A DNA stretch of 64,000 nt, taken from Xylaria sp. FL1777 (taxonomy: Eukaryota > Ascomycota > Sordariomycetes > Xylariales > Xylariaceae). Of this stretch, positions 1 through 11,996 are shown piece after piece. The position numbers and the translations under genes are program-made. The notes under the pieces were generated by a model. That model was not told the origin of the DNA. It saw only the letters and a list, made by a program, of their open reading frames with translations, and made no database searches. Every line of letters starts with the position of its first letter. The first letter of the stretch is position 1. The stretch spans positions 310,001 to 374,000 of the forward strand of contig MU400531.1 in the NCBI GenBank assembly GCA_022578965.1, written 5' to 3'.

Positions 1-229
1 AGACGATCCGCGCAAAACTGATTTAGTTAGTGGTCCTAAATAACTGTCGAAGACGGGGAAGGGAGGTTGAGGGGTCCTCGTAAATGCTGGGAGTTCAGGA
101 TCAGCAGGATCCTATTGCAAGGGGGTGATGCTGTAAACAGTAAGGGTTGTAGAGGTAAAGTCAGAAATCTTGGGGTCACGGTACGGCTACAGGATATCAA
201 GCCCGAAAACGCTTGTAATCTATCCCAAG

Positions 230-2979
230 TCAGTAGATTGATCCGATATTATTATTCGAGGTCATACCGTTCTTGTCACCTGCATCATCAAAACCGTCCG
301 ATTCCGCTCGACTTCGTTTTCCTCCAGATACTGGTGACACTTGTACAGTATCTTTAGGCGAACCACCTTTTGTTTCATTCTTAGTCTCGTCATCGTCGGA
401 TTCCCAGGTGATCTCGTCGTCAACTGCTGCGTTCAAATCATTTGTGGACGACTGATCGTTTACAGACGACTGCTTCTGTATATTTGATCCGTCGATGCCA
501 GTATCGATGCTGTCGTCGTCTTCATCGGGGTTATAGTCAATCTCGTCATGCTCTTCGTCGTGATCTTCGTCGTGATCCTCGCCATCAAGAGTAGCTGTGA
601 CGCTAGTATTCTCTGAATTTGGAGCATCTGCCGGTGGATTTGTTGGTGCTATTGTTGGTGCCGTTGTAGGTGCGGGTGGCTTCGGTTGGCCAACCTCAGG
701 TGTCTGTGAATTAGGCTGCTGGCTGTGTTCGCTTGCTTCCTGTAGCTGTAATGCCAAAGACTCGCTTGTCGCATCGTCTTCAGTCATGGTGCGGTTAGTC
801 ATGCGCGTCATATGTGTATAGTTGCTGTATGTAGGCATAACTGTGCCAGGAGTCGGCCAAACTTCGGCTCGCCTTGGTGTAGCAAGGTGCTGGAGCTCAG
901 CTTCATAGCAGTCATCGCACAAACAAGTGCTATCACGCTTGCAAGGAAATGTGTGGTGGAAAAGGAAGGGGTAAATACCCTGTTTAGATATGGAAGCATA
1001 ATTCTCATGATCGGTGGCATCAGCTGAGCCGTCCACAGAATCTTCCTCGTTCTCGTTTTCAAACCCGTCAATTTCGTCGTGCGGATCCGAGATATGTTCC
1101 AACTGTACGTCGGTAGTCACGATAGGCGAGCTTTGATGTTCGTCTCCGTTCAAAGCATCACCATCTTCGAAGTCCTCTTGTAGATCTATACCCTCGCTCT
1201 CACCGTCGTCGTAGTCACCAGTCGAAAAGTTAGTGTTAGGGGTTCCGACGTCATCTACTTGCTCCTCATCTATGGATGGTGAATCACGATACAGACCAAC
1301 TTCAGACAAACCTCGACCAGCATTCGCGCTTTCTCCTAGTGCCATCATGCGTCGAGTACAGTTCGGTTTTACTGTTAGGAGGGTATAGATAGGTGGAGAT
1401 GATTCCGCCTGCTCGTTCTTAACAAGTTTATCGTATAAAACCACTAGGTCACCAAAGGTAAATTTTCCTAGGAAATCTGGAGTAGTAGACTATCAAACAA
1501 TTAGTCAACGCAAACTTCGAGTATATTATTGTGGCTTACTTCTGAAAATTCAAGCCCAAGGCCGTCGATTTCCATCACCAAGTCATCCAAAGGAGAGATC
1601 TCTTCAGAAATCACCTCTCGCAAGCTTGTCAGAAACTGAGCAAGAGAAACATCCAGGGCCGACTTGTCGGTAAGGAAATACTGGTTAGGGTCATCGTCCT
1701 CGGACTTGGCGAAGAGCCGGTAATCCGTCTCGCCATATGAAATATAAACACCATAGTAATCTGCTAATTCAATGGGATCATCCCTACCGCTGACTCCAAT
1801 AGCAGGAGTTCCCATGCCTATAGCAGTAGCCTTCCCGTTTTCGTCACCTTCAATGTCTCGGGTAGAACTGGTTTCTCTAGGTTCCGAATCAGAACGGTTA
1901 AGTGCAGGAAAGCCAGCCTCAGGAGCATCATCATCATCGCCAGTCTGTTCATTGGTGGTATCGACGTAGGATACACCACCTAAAAGATACTCTGAGCTAT
2001 CATCAGCGGATTCATATGCTTCCTCGGGCAGGAGAGGATCAGTATGATCTTCTTTCTCATTACTTGTTGCATTAGCCTCAGGATGCTCTAGCTGTCTAAG
2101 GTCATGAGATATGACAGACTCATCAACGTGACCAGACGTTGCCCGAGCGTTTTCGTTAGGGTGGTCAACTTCTTGATGCTCTTTAGATTCTTGCAACTCA
2201 ACATATGGGCTATCAGATTTGGCGTCAGCATCAGCATTTGGCTGGCTAACGCTTTGCTCATCCTGCTTTGTAGCTGATGGTTGGGCGGAAGCCTGAGGTT
2301 CTACTCCAACCACTTCATCTCCAGCCAGGTCGTCTATATCGTTTGGCTCCCCGTTTCCCTTCAAACCTGAAGTCACGGGAGAATAAGTACCCCCCGCGTC
2401 AGTATGCGACTTCTGGATCGGCGGAGAGGGACTCTTGTAGGAAGAAGCGGAGGGCTCCATGGGGATTTCTTCTTGCGCTTCTTTCGCACCTGTAAATACC
2501 TCTACGGATGTCATATCGGCATGATCCATCGCATCTGCGTCTTGAGCAGTCGTCGCTGCTTGCGGCCACTCACTAGCCTCAAGGTCATTTTTTTCAGCGT
2601 CCATGGTTTCAGCCGCTGTCTCATCAAGATAGTCAATCTCGGTATCAGGTTGCAAGTCCGCAAGATGAGGTGGGTCTTGTTGCCAGATGCTATCGACCGT
2701 GTGTTCAAGCTCAAGGTCAATGTCATTGGCAGCCGCCGCTGAGGCGTTGTGGTCGATTTCTATGGCATCAATCATGCCGTATGATGCATCGTCTCCCTCC
2801 GCCATCAGCTCATCGCGAGTATCTGAGTTAAAGTGTTGAATATCGTGGACTCTGTCAAAGTCTTCCAGGTCCATATCTTCATCGGGTTGTCCCACTGGGA
2901 AATCTAAATCTATGTCGATATCCTCACCTAGACCCGCGTGGCCAAAATCAACGGCCATCTCCATTTCTTCGTCCGGCAT
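230..2979 (-). CDS. Acidic fungal protein, DUF2420-like
   Basis: Two exons, 2979..1540 and 1489..230, joined by a 50-nt intron with donor GTAAGC, branch TTGACTAAT and acceptor GATAG, phase 0, giving about 899 aa. The protein is extremely acidic (many D/E runs). A conserved-looking core spans the intron: it begins near DPIELADYYGVYISYGETDY, runs through LAQFLTSLREVISEE and continues in exon 2 with FTFGDLVVLYDKLVKNE. It resembles the fungal DUF2420 family, whose function is unknown; that assignment is from memory of the family pattern. Exon 2 also carries a short Cys cluster (CKRDSTCLCDDC) followed by ATPRRAEVWP, and the tail ends with a typical EITWESDDDE segment. The rest looks disordered. 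The start at 2979 is the first ATG of the open frame. No function can be assigned; a nuclear location is only a guess from composition. Confidence 0.8.
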
Positions 2980-4403
2980 CGTCGGAAATACTCAAAGAGG
3001 CTCGATTTACAACTCGGTTTCTCAGTTAACAACAGGCTCTACTTGTTATGACGTGACGAGAATATAAGAGGCAAAATATCGTGCACTTCGGGGTCATTGG
3101 ACATAAGGACGTCGATAAATATCAAACTTGCGATGACTGGCAAGCAAGCGGGTCGCCTTTCTCGTTCCCGTTTGAGGTATTAAGGAACAGCAAGCAACTA
3201 ATAGAGTGCGGCGAGAGTAGGTCGTGAAACAAATGCACACGCCAACGCAGTTTGTGTTGTGAAAAGCCTCTCGCGATTAAGTCGATGAAACTAGATAGTT
3301 TCCTTTCGTTCTGTCTGTTCTACTCAAGCACCCAAGGATGGCGGTGGACTTGGAAGACGCGAAGGCAGCAGGAAGACCAGGTTGGTCATAAGAGTTAACA
3401 GGGCGAACTACCAGCTGCGATTTCACGATGCTGCCCAAACAATACTAAGGTAGAGTGTAGAAGAATTCCTGATGTTACACCGTGAGGAGCTTTCTTGAGC
3501 CTGTTGACTATCGGGACAGCCGTACCCGCCTAACAAGGGGTCTGCAGTCCTGTATTTGATCGATAATTGTTCGGGCAAACAAGAATACGGCGGTGCGGTT
3601 TCAGTAGTAGATCGAAAGGGAAGGGACGTGACTGATGAGGGTAGGGCAGGTATTGTTCGCGAAGACGCAAGGGCTGGCAGCCTAGGAAGACCAATTCGTG
3701 TAAGGGGGAAAGCGGCGGGTTCACAGGACGTGCGCGGTCGTGGTGGCAATGAGAATTATCAGACTTTAAGTTTCTTTGTTCGGTAAATGTCCGACAGGGG
3801 CCCAAATAAACTGAACAAGTTGCGCTATTGTCGCCACATGGTGGCAATATCATGAAGATGATGGAGAACGTGAAGACACGAGTTGGTGATGTAGTAGAGG
3901 AAGGGAAGAAGGTTGAGAAGGAGGTTGCGTTTCGGATGGACAGGAATTCAGGTTGGGCATTTGCAGCCGTTGCTAGAGGCAAGTGGTTGTGTAATGTACA
4001 AATACATCAGGTCTGAAAAGCTAAAAGCTACCATTTCCAGAGCGGCGGAGCCTACTAGAATAGGTACTCAAAGGTATTATACCTGGTAGAATGCGGCGAC
4101 TGGTCTGTGCATATATGTAGGTACTTACAGTACATAGGTACAATAAAATTGGGGATGTGGCTTTAGAACCGAACTAACTTTTGGTAATCGTGGCAGAAAT
4201 AGTGGCTTTGCTTCGGCCAGTGGACAAGCCATCCATGAATCTTTTTGGTGGGACAGCTGGCTGGATGTAGGTACCTACAGACGTCCTTGAGAGTTAACTT
4301 GTCAATTACATCGCGACAGCAGACTACACTTCTCACCTCCCCTCCCCATCCTAGGGACTACCTCTTTAAGTATCTACTCCGTCACACTGCTGTACACTTC
4401 AAG
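2980..4403. other. Intergenic, divergent promoters
   Basis: About 1.4 kb between the minus-strand DUF2420-like gene and the plus-strand coatomer gene. It holds both promoters and pyrimidine-rich leader sequence just before 4404. GTAGGTACCTAC-type palindromic motifs occur near 4117-4140 and 4266-4280. No convincing gene; open frames around 3423-4016 lack protein-like composition. Confidence 0.6.
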
Positions 4404-6152
4404 ATGGTAAGGCCCCAATGCCTTCTTCACAATTGCTGGCTAACGCCGGCTGTGTCTTTAGGTTGTTCTTGCGGCCTCGATTTGTACCCGCGGTGGGAAA
4501 GCTGTCCTCTCCAGACAGTTCCGAGAAATGCCCCGGTCGAGGATCGAAGCCCTCCTGGCCTCGTTCCCTAAGCTCGCCGACTCAGGAACTCAACACACGA
4601 CTGTCGAGCAGGACAATGTTCGCTTCGTCTACCAACCCCTCGACGAACTCTACATGGTCCTCATAACCAACCGACAGAGCAACATCTTGCAAGACATTGA
4701 CTCCCTCCACCTCTTCGCCCAGGTCGTTTCCAGCACGTGTAGAACCTTGGATGAAAGGGAGATCGTCAAAAATGCCTACGAGCTGCTCAGTGCTTTCGAC
4801 GAGCTTGTCACACTCGGGTACAGAGAAAACCTGACCCTCAGCCAGATCAAGACCTTCCTAGAGATGGAAAGTCATGAGGAGCGTATCCAGGAAATCATTG
4901 CGCGAGTACGTTTCGCCGTCGCGAGAATCGGCGACAACTTGCTAACCTCGGTGACAGAACAAGGAGTTGGAAGCCACAGAGGAGCGGAAGAGGAAAGCTA
5001 AGCAGCTCGAGATGCAACGTAAAGAATCCGCCCGCAGTGGCCGTCCTGGTGCACCACGAACTCCCGTGTATCCCACCTACACGCCACCTAGCCGGCCAAC
5101 CCCAACAGATACCTATGATTCATATGAAGCCGAGAAAAATAAGTCTTACAAGTATGAAGAGTCTCGAGATCACTAGAACTCATGACTAACACAAGATTAG
5201 GCCGACAGCATCGAAGGTAAAGGGCATGCAGTTAGGGAAAAAGTCCAAGACGACAGACATGTTTGAACGTGTTCGAGGAGACATGGGCGCTGAAGTTGAC
5301 GACACTCCACTGGTGCCAGCCGCTCCCGCGCCGGTTGCTGAACCCGTTGCACCTCGTCGGTCTTCAACCTTGGATCGAGACGCTATACATCTCACCATCA
5401 ATGAGTCCATCGCGGCTAAGATCTCGAGAGAAGGGTCGCTCAATTCCTTGACTGTTAGCGGTGACTTGAGCCTCCGCATATCCGACCCCAGCTTGACCAA
5501 AGTCAAGCTCCACCTAACAGCCAACGCTTCGCATGGCGCCCAATTCCGCACACACCCAAATGTTGACCGTGGTCTTTTTACGAGCTCTAAGGCTATTCAG
5601 ATGAGTAACATCGCTCGCGGTTTCCCTGTCAACAACTCTGTTGGGGTTCTACGGTGGCGAACCGCTCCAAAGACCGATGACACGAGTGCTCTCCCCATTA
5701 ATTTTACTGTGTGGGTAAACAAGGGTGCAGGAGGTAACCACACCATCACAGTAGAATATGAGCTCACTGGAGGCGATGTACTCAAGGACGTGTCTGTGGT
5801 TATTCCATACGCCACAAGCGAGCCTTCGGTCAGCAGCTTTGATGCCGTCTACGAAGTATCCGGAGATAGTCTAGAGTGGACAATTGGGACTATAGAGCCA
5901 GACAATGGCAGCGGTTCGTTCGAATTTGACGCCCAAGCCGATGATGAGAACGAGTTTTTCCCGATGCAGGTGCGGTTCTCGAAGTCGTCGCCATTTGTTG
6001 ATGTCGATGTAAGTATCACGCCATCTTGCCGTAGGGAGTGGTGACGCTGACTAGTGCCTTAGGTTTCATCGGTGACGCTTGTGGAGGAAGACGAAGAGGT
6101 CGCGTTTTCAAAGGAAATCAGGTCAGTTGCTGAAAACTACCTGGTTGAGTAG
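4404..6152 (+). CDS. RET2: Coatomer subunit delta (delta-COP)
   Basis: Five exons: 4404..4406, 4462..4905, 4958..5151, 5201..6008, 6063..6152 (512 aa). The first exon is only the ATG; translation then continues VVLAASICTRGGKAVLSRQF, the family N-terminus. The longin-like domain covers about residues 1-140 and contains the family pattern LDEREIVKNAYELLSAFDEL. A charged helix and a Pro-rich linker follow (to about 235). The C-terminal mu-homology domain (about 276-512) begins HLTINESIAAKI and includes FRTHPNVDRGLF. Delta-COP is part of the F-subcomplex of the COPI coat and works in Golgi-to-ER retrieval; the mu-homology domain takes part in cargo/tether binding in the family. All introns are 49-55 nt with good donors (GTAAGG, GTACGT, GTATGA, GTAAGT). 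Length matches known delta-COPs, so the gene looks intact. Confidence 0.95.
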
Positions 6153-6703
6153 GTATTTGAGCATGCGCATGAATTTTGCGTGGCGTGATAGCCGGTTCTC
6201 CAAAGTGACGAAGTAAAGCCATTAAAGGTTTACACCTAGTCCCATGGTATTGTGGGAGGGGGAAAATGCAAGGCAGCCAGTAGACTACTAGACGCCAGGC
6301 GAGAATAATATCATAAACAAGGACAACGGGGTAGCCAAATGTGTGATTATATGGCGATTCCGAGTTGCTTATACTCATAATGTCGCGTCAATACAGTTGG
6401 GTTAAATTCCGGTCATACTGTAGCAGGTCTGTAACTTGTCTGTACCTAAGCTTCAAGCACAAATAGAAAAGCGGGTCATTTTAAAGCCACGGCACGGTGC
6501 TGTTTTGTTTGTTACCTTGAAAAGCAGTTTACATCCTACATCCATGATATTACATACGTGAATCTTTGAGAACTGCGAGTAGTTACAAGTTTACCTACAA
6601 TCTGGGTTCAACTCGGCAGAACAGACGTCGACGTAGAGACTTACATCATGAGCAATCGCTTGCATGCAAGCACGACAGCAGCCCTAGTCTCGCGGGTCAA
6701 GCC
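6153..6703. other. Intergenic, 3' of delta-COP and APC4 leader
   Basis: About 550 bp, fairly AT-rich. It contains the APC4 leader and the small upstream ORF described separately. No other gene seen. Confidence 0.6.
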
Positions 6704-6707
6704 ATGA
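6648..6707 (+). promoter_or_regulatory. Upstream ORF overlapping the APC4 start
   Basis: An ATG at 6648 opens a 19-codon frame (MSNRLHASTTAALVSRVKP) whose stop TGA shares bases with the APC4 ATG at 6704 (ATGA). If the transcript starts upstream, ribosomes would end this frame exactly at the main start, an arrangement known to tune translation. Transcription start is not visible here. Confidence 0.4.
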
Positions 6708-9409
6708 CGGAACCAATCGAGCTCGGCCTTGTCGACGAGTCCAGGCTCGAACCCAGGCTGCACGGTGGATTAGTGACATACAATCCCACGATCGAGCTGT
6801 TTGCCGGTGCTGCTGGCCCGACCACGCTTCAGATATGGCGTGCGAACAACCAGATCGTCGCCAAAAACAGCCAGCGCGGGGAACGAGCAACAGTACAGGC
6901 CGTCCGCTGGAAGCCAGATGGTAACGCCGCCTCGAGAGTCGTAGGGGACACGTCCTGGGCTAATGCGTGCTAGGCCAGTTTCTCGCTGTAGGATGGAGCG
7001 ACGGCATTGTACGCCTGATGGGGCTGGAGACCAACAAGGCCGTACATCAGATCACCATATGTGAAGCCGGAAAATCGAACATCACGAGCATCAGCTGGGC
7101 GCAAAACCTCGCTGGAAAGCGTCCGGCTTCGGCTACTCAGTCCTCTGTTAGGACCTGGGAGCAGCTTGCTTCACAAGGTCTCGATTTGAGCAGGAAAAAA
7201 CCTGCCGCGGATCTGCCACGCGAGCTTACATTCCTTGAGATCGAGACCGCTCTTCCGAAGCTCAGTCCTTTGCCTGCCTCGGGGGGCTCAGGGTCAGTCT
7301 GCGCCTTAGTATCGGGTTGCCGCTTAGAAGGCTAATAGTTTTTGCCTAGGGACGACACGTTCGTATTTACAACAAGAGCGTCACTGGAATTTCTATTTCG
7401 TTCCTTCTCTCAAGATGATAGTGATAAGGTTGATGTTATGATCGTAGGCACAGACGATGGCCAAATTCATATTAGCATCTACGACTCCTTCGTCATAGGT
7501 AGTTTCCGCTACTCTTTGCCCCCATCATTCGACAAACCAGCCGGGTTGCAACTTTGTGGAAGTGCCTCCCATCTAGAGCTTTCTACTCATGTGCTTGTTT
7601 TTAGCCCATCCGCGGGAGAAAAGACCAAGACTCTGTACCTTGTACCTATAGACCTAACCTTCATCAACTCGTCGCCAGAGAATTTATCTCTATTAGCTTC
7701 CAAAACAACCACGCTACAAAAGCTACTGAGATACGTCAAGCAGGTGCAGATTCACATGTTACATGAATGGCAGTCAACTCGGGAGCTACCCAATCGTTTT
7801 CTAAATAGCATAAATGAGACATTGCGAGAGTGCGGGACCTACGGTGAGATGAACATTGGCCAAGCAATGTATCATTCTGTCGTCACGGGGCATACATTCC
7901 CAGAAGTCAAGGAATGGCTTGTTGACCAGCTGGCGGAACGAGTACGTCTCCTTCCCGACTCTTTGATTCAATAGCTCACTGGTGACCAGGGGCATAAGAG
8001 ATGGGATAAAGCAGTTGTAACAGGCCTGCAAGCACTTCGGTCTCTTGTGCATGAAAATTTCCTTCCTGCGCTCGAGCGCGTCAGCATTATCCTCAGTCGT
8101 CTGCTTGGTATTGCTAGGTTTCATGAATCGAAGGCCGAGATCGGCTTTACCAGTGCACAAATCATGAAGGTTATGGACATCGTGTCATGCTTAATGCTGG
8201 TCGGTAATAAGATTCTTCTCCTTGTAATGGAGGAATTGGAGTTATTCCATGCTTTCTCGATCTGGCTACGTCATGAAATTGATCGTCTAGCGTCCTCATC
8301 AACCACGGATGATCTTACCGAGAAAGATGCTACTATGGAACACGGCAAGATTCTAGCTTATATCCAACAGTACATGCCAGCAAGCCCCCTGAGATACTAT
8401 CTAGGTAGTGTCACAAACGAAGACGTCGAACGAGATCGTAAGCTAGCCGACAGCGGCAGCTCTCTTCTAGATTTATTAGGGAAACAAATACAAAGACAAG
8501 AGTCTGGACAACCCGAGGCAGGCTCATATCCTCAGGTGGAGTTTCTTTGCAAGTATCTAGACAGCCAGGCCACTGGCGTTCTCGAAGGCATTGCAGAAGC
8601 CGAGCGGCGAAGTGTCCGCTTCGGACAGGCAACGAAGATTGTATTAGATAACAATGTACTACGGTTTGATGTTCGCCTATCCGCTACACCAGTCGGAGTA
8701 AGAAATGTACGTTTTACCAGTCACTTATGCTATACAACTAACCGGTGGACTAGGATGCCTGGAGAGGCGTGACACACACAGCCCTAATTGGTGAAGGTGA
8801 TGATTCTCAAGGTAAACATACCTTCCACATGAAGCTTATCGTTCTCGGAGCTGATGATACATCTAGTCTACATCTTCCGAACTTCAACAATGATCACAAA
8901 CGGCATTAGCAGCTCCGTCACAGCGGAGCTCTCATGCATGACACTCGGCGATGGAAAAATTCTAGATCTCAAGTTTCTGTACGATGACAGCCTACTCGTA
9001 CTGTGGGCCCCAAAAGGTACGTGCAGAGCATAACGCCCCTATATTTGGTTCATAATTATCAATGAGCACTGTTGAACCGTTCACTAACCGCATTGCCACC
9101 CCAGACTCGCCTCTTCGGCTGATCAGAATCCCGCACAAATCCGAAGACCTCGGCTACCAACCCTACACGGCCGGAAGCCAGATCACCCCCCACGAACTTA
9201 CTAACGAGCAAGTCACCAGCGTGTTCCTGAACATGATCGTCCCTTGCCAGCCGGGTTTCGTCCCGGCGCAAATAGAAGTCAAGGAGGCCAGCGCGGAGCG
9301 TGGCAAGCTGCCACCTAGGCTGTGCTTACTGGGCACTGACATGCAGACGTACAAGGTCTTTGCCTTGCCCGAGGATCCATTTGGAGAAGCCTTGAAAAGT
9401 CGACGATAA
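6704..9409 (+). CDS. APC4: Anaphase-promoting complex subunit 4
   Basis: Seven exons: 6704..6920, 6974..7292, 7350..7941, 7990..8706, 8754..8811, 8867..9016, 9105..9409 (about 785 aa). All junctions keep phase and have clear donors (GTAACG, GTCAGT, GTACGT, GTACGT, GTAAAC, GTACGT). The N-terminal part (about 1-200) has WD40-type strands: VRWKPDGQFLAVGWSDGIVRL is the family signature, followed by NITSISWAQN. The middle is the helical APC4 region (LRYVKQVQIHMLHEWQSTRE; EVKEWLVDQLAERGHKRWDK). The C-terminus returns to beta-strands (KILDLKFLYDDSLLVLWAPK; SPLRLIRIPH). APC4 is a scaffold of the APC/C ubiquitin ligase that drives mitotic exit. The N-terminus is the least certain part: 6704 is the only in-frame ATG in the leader, and a short uORF overlaps it. 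Confidence 0.9.
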
Positions 9410-9800
9410 GATCCGATTTTACTATTAGAAAACCAATTCTATTTAAAAAGCCTACGAATGATAGTGTGAGGCTAGTTAACATGCCCTACAGCAAGGGGGG
9501 ATAGCAAATAATGGTTTGTAGAGGCTCAATACACCAAATGATTATCAATTGCTCATTTTTTAGCCTCGTAAAGGCCTAATGATCATTATTCAAGTACAAG
9601 TAACTTGTAAGGAAGCCTAAGCAGGTTTAATATGCACATTTTATTTCCTTCAGTAGGCCCATACTCGTCCAGTGCTCTGCTCCAAGGGGCTACACGCATA
9701 TCCTTTTGTGTATCACGTCGCATGATGTCCAAATATAATGTAATTCCATTCCCAAATCGATCGGCCCGCTATGCAATCGGTGTTCGACGTAATCCCATCA
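9410..9800. other. Convergent 3' intergenic
   Basis: AT-rich spacer between the convergent APC4 and AMP-ligase genes; it should hold both 3' ends. No gene seen. Confidence 0.6.
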
Positions 9801-11996
9801 TCAAATCTTCTTCCCCTGCTTCGCCCACTCCCGCAGAACGTTTTTCTGGATCTTCCCCGTGCTCGTCTTCGGGAGCTCGTCCACGATCTCCACTTCCCTC
9901 GGGACCATAAACCGCGAGATGGCGCTTTGGTTCTTGGCCCAATCGATGACGGCCTCCGGGGTTAACGCAGCCCGCTGGCCGTCCTTCACCTTCACGGTGA
10001 GGTAGGCCTTGACGCGCTCACCCCACTGCTCGTCTGGCACGCCGACCACGCCCGCCTCAAGAATATCCGGATGTTGGACCAGCATGCTCTCGAGTGCTAA
10101 CGAGCTGATATTCTCGCCTCCTGTAGGGTAGGGGTTATTGTCAGTCTAAATAATTCTCTCTAAGACCTTCAAGAAAACGATCTAAGGCCGCGTAAAATGC
10201 ACAAACAAGATGCATAATTTAAAAGTCAAGATGAAGATGAAGAAAACGAAGAACAGGTAAACATATCGGGAAACCACCACCACAACTCACCAGTAATAAT
10301 GATATCCTTGGCCCGATCCTGGATCTGTATACTCCCGTCCGGGTGCATGACAGCCAGATCCCCCGAGTGCAGTGCGCCGCCCGCGAAGAGCTTCTTCGTG
10401 GCCTCGGGGTCCTTGTAGTAGCCCTTGGCGCAGATGTTGCCGACGAAGATGATCTCGCCGAGCTCAGCGCCGTCGCGCGCGACGTCCACGAGGACGCCCT
10501 GCTCCGCCGGCTCGGGCTTGACGACGCGGACGGGCAAGCTCGTCATGAACCCGTGGCCCTGTCGCGCCATCTGCGCGTAACGCTCTGCCGGCGGGAGCGT
10601 GTCCCACACCGGCATGTGATACCCCTTGGTGATGGGACCGTAGGTCTCCGTCATGCCGTACACGTGGACGGGGTTTAGGTTTAGATTTGTCTTTTCTTGC
10701 GGTGTTATTAACGTGCTTACAATGCATAGAGCCATGAGGGAGACGGGGATGGCTGACTCACCATTTGCTCAAATAGATGACCTGTTGGCGGACTTGCCGC
10801 TACCGTGACGCGGACTGGGTTGGGTAGTCTCTCTGCCTCGTTCGAGGCGCAGAGCAACGTGTTGACAGTCGGGGCAGCATTGAAATGCGTGATCCCCTGC
10901 TCTTTTAGGAGCTTCCATATTAACGGGTAGTCGATCTTCCTTAGGCAATAATGCGTGCCTCTGACGGCTGTTACCGCCCACGGAAATGTCCATCCTACAG
11001 CATGGAACCTGAAAATCCATGTTAGCTTGAGAGCCCACTCTCAGGACAAACCGCTTACATTGGTAGTGTCCACAGGTATTTACACCTCCCCTGGTGGTAA
11101 TTCAGGCCAGACTCAACGATGTTACCGATGGTGGCCAGGTAGGCGCCTCTGTGGGTATAGACACAGCCTTTCGGCTTTGAGGTCGTTCCCGACGTGAAAG
11201 GTATCGCAATCATGTCGTCTTCCCCCGTGCATTCTGGGAGGCCTGACCAGCCCTTGGTTTCTCGGCTTTGCTCATACTGTAAGCCCTCTATAACTGCCTC
11301 ATCAAAAGGACCCGCATCGGGGCCTTCGGTTGCGTCCGTGTCCTGAATGTGTGGTCAGCAGAGATATAAATAATATGAAGGCTTGCTTTGAGGTAGTTCT
11401 TACAAGGTCGACGATGAACCGAACGTTAGGATGGGATTTTTTGAAGTCGTCGAGAAGTGGCAAATACTCCTGGTCAACGATAATCGAGTCTACTTCGGCG
11501 AAATCAAAAATATAAGTAACATCGTCCGGTTTCAGTCTGCATCGCGCCACATTTAGCCACATTTTCCACACATAGCTCGGATGTCACGATGTCTTATTTT
11601 CTGTGGTCTTGATAGGTAACTTCAACTTCTCACTAACCTATAGTTCACAGGCACAAGAACGCCGCCCGCCGCAATGACGCCAAAGATGGACTCCAGAAAC
11701 GCCGGCGTGTTCGTGGCAAGAATACCAACACGTTTAAAGCCATGCTTGAGCAAGAAATACGACAGTCCTCGCGCGCGGTCCGCGAATTCGCCATACGACC
11801 GTCGGAGAACCTTTCCGTTGGCTGTGATGTGGTAAATAGCCTCAGCACCCGGCTCGATGGCAGCAGCGCGCTCGAGGAAGAAATTCGGCGACAAATGATG
11901 TAGATGGTGTGTGTGATCAAATCCAGCTGGTGACTTGTTGCTGGTGAGACCAAAATGCCCGAGGATGTTTCTCAGACGCGAAGCTGCTCCAGACAT
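9801..11996 (-). CDS. AMP-binding acyl-CoA synthetase-like enzyme
   Basis: Six exons: 11996..11638, 11536..11404, 11342..11059, 11008..10762, 10690..10291, 10120..9801 (580 aa). Signatures of the ANL superfamily are in order: FTSGTTSKPKG (P-loop-like, about 213-223), VHVYGMTETYGP (about 350-360), the adenylate-binding LHSGDLAVMHPDG, the hinge RAKDIIITGGENIS and the catalytic lysine in ELPKTSTGKIQK near the end. The N-terminus (FDHTHHLHHLSPNFFLERA) matches a widespread fungal AMP-ligase family. Members activate a carboxylic acid as acyl-AMP and then usually form the CoA thioester; the substrate cannot be read from sequence. No SKL-type peroxisomal signal (ends GKKI). The last intron (10290..10121) is long, 170 nt. 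The acceptor at 10691 is inferred from phase and family alignment. Exons 5-6 are clearly more GC-rich than exons 1-4. Confidence 0.92.

Noticed and set aside
3423..4016. Overlapping open frames on both strands (up to 150 aa)
   Set aside because: No domain pattern, Pro/Ser/Cys-rich composition typical of chance frames, and no splice partners that extend them.
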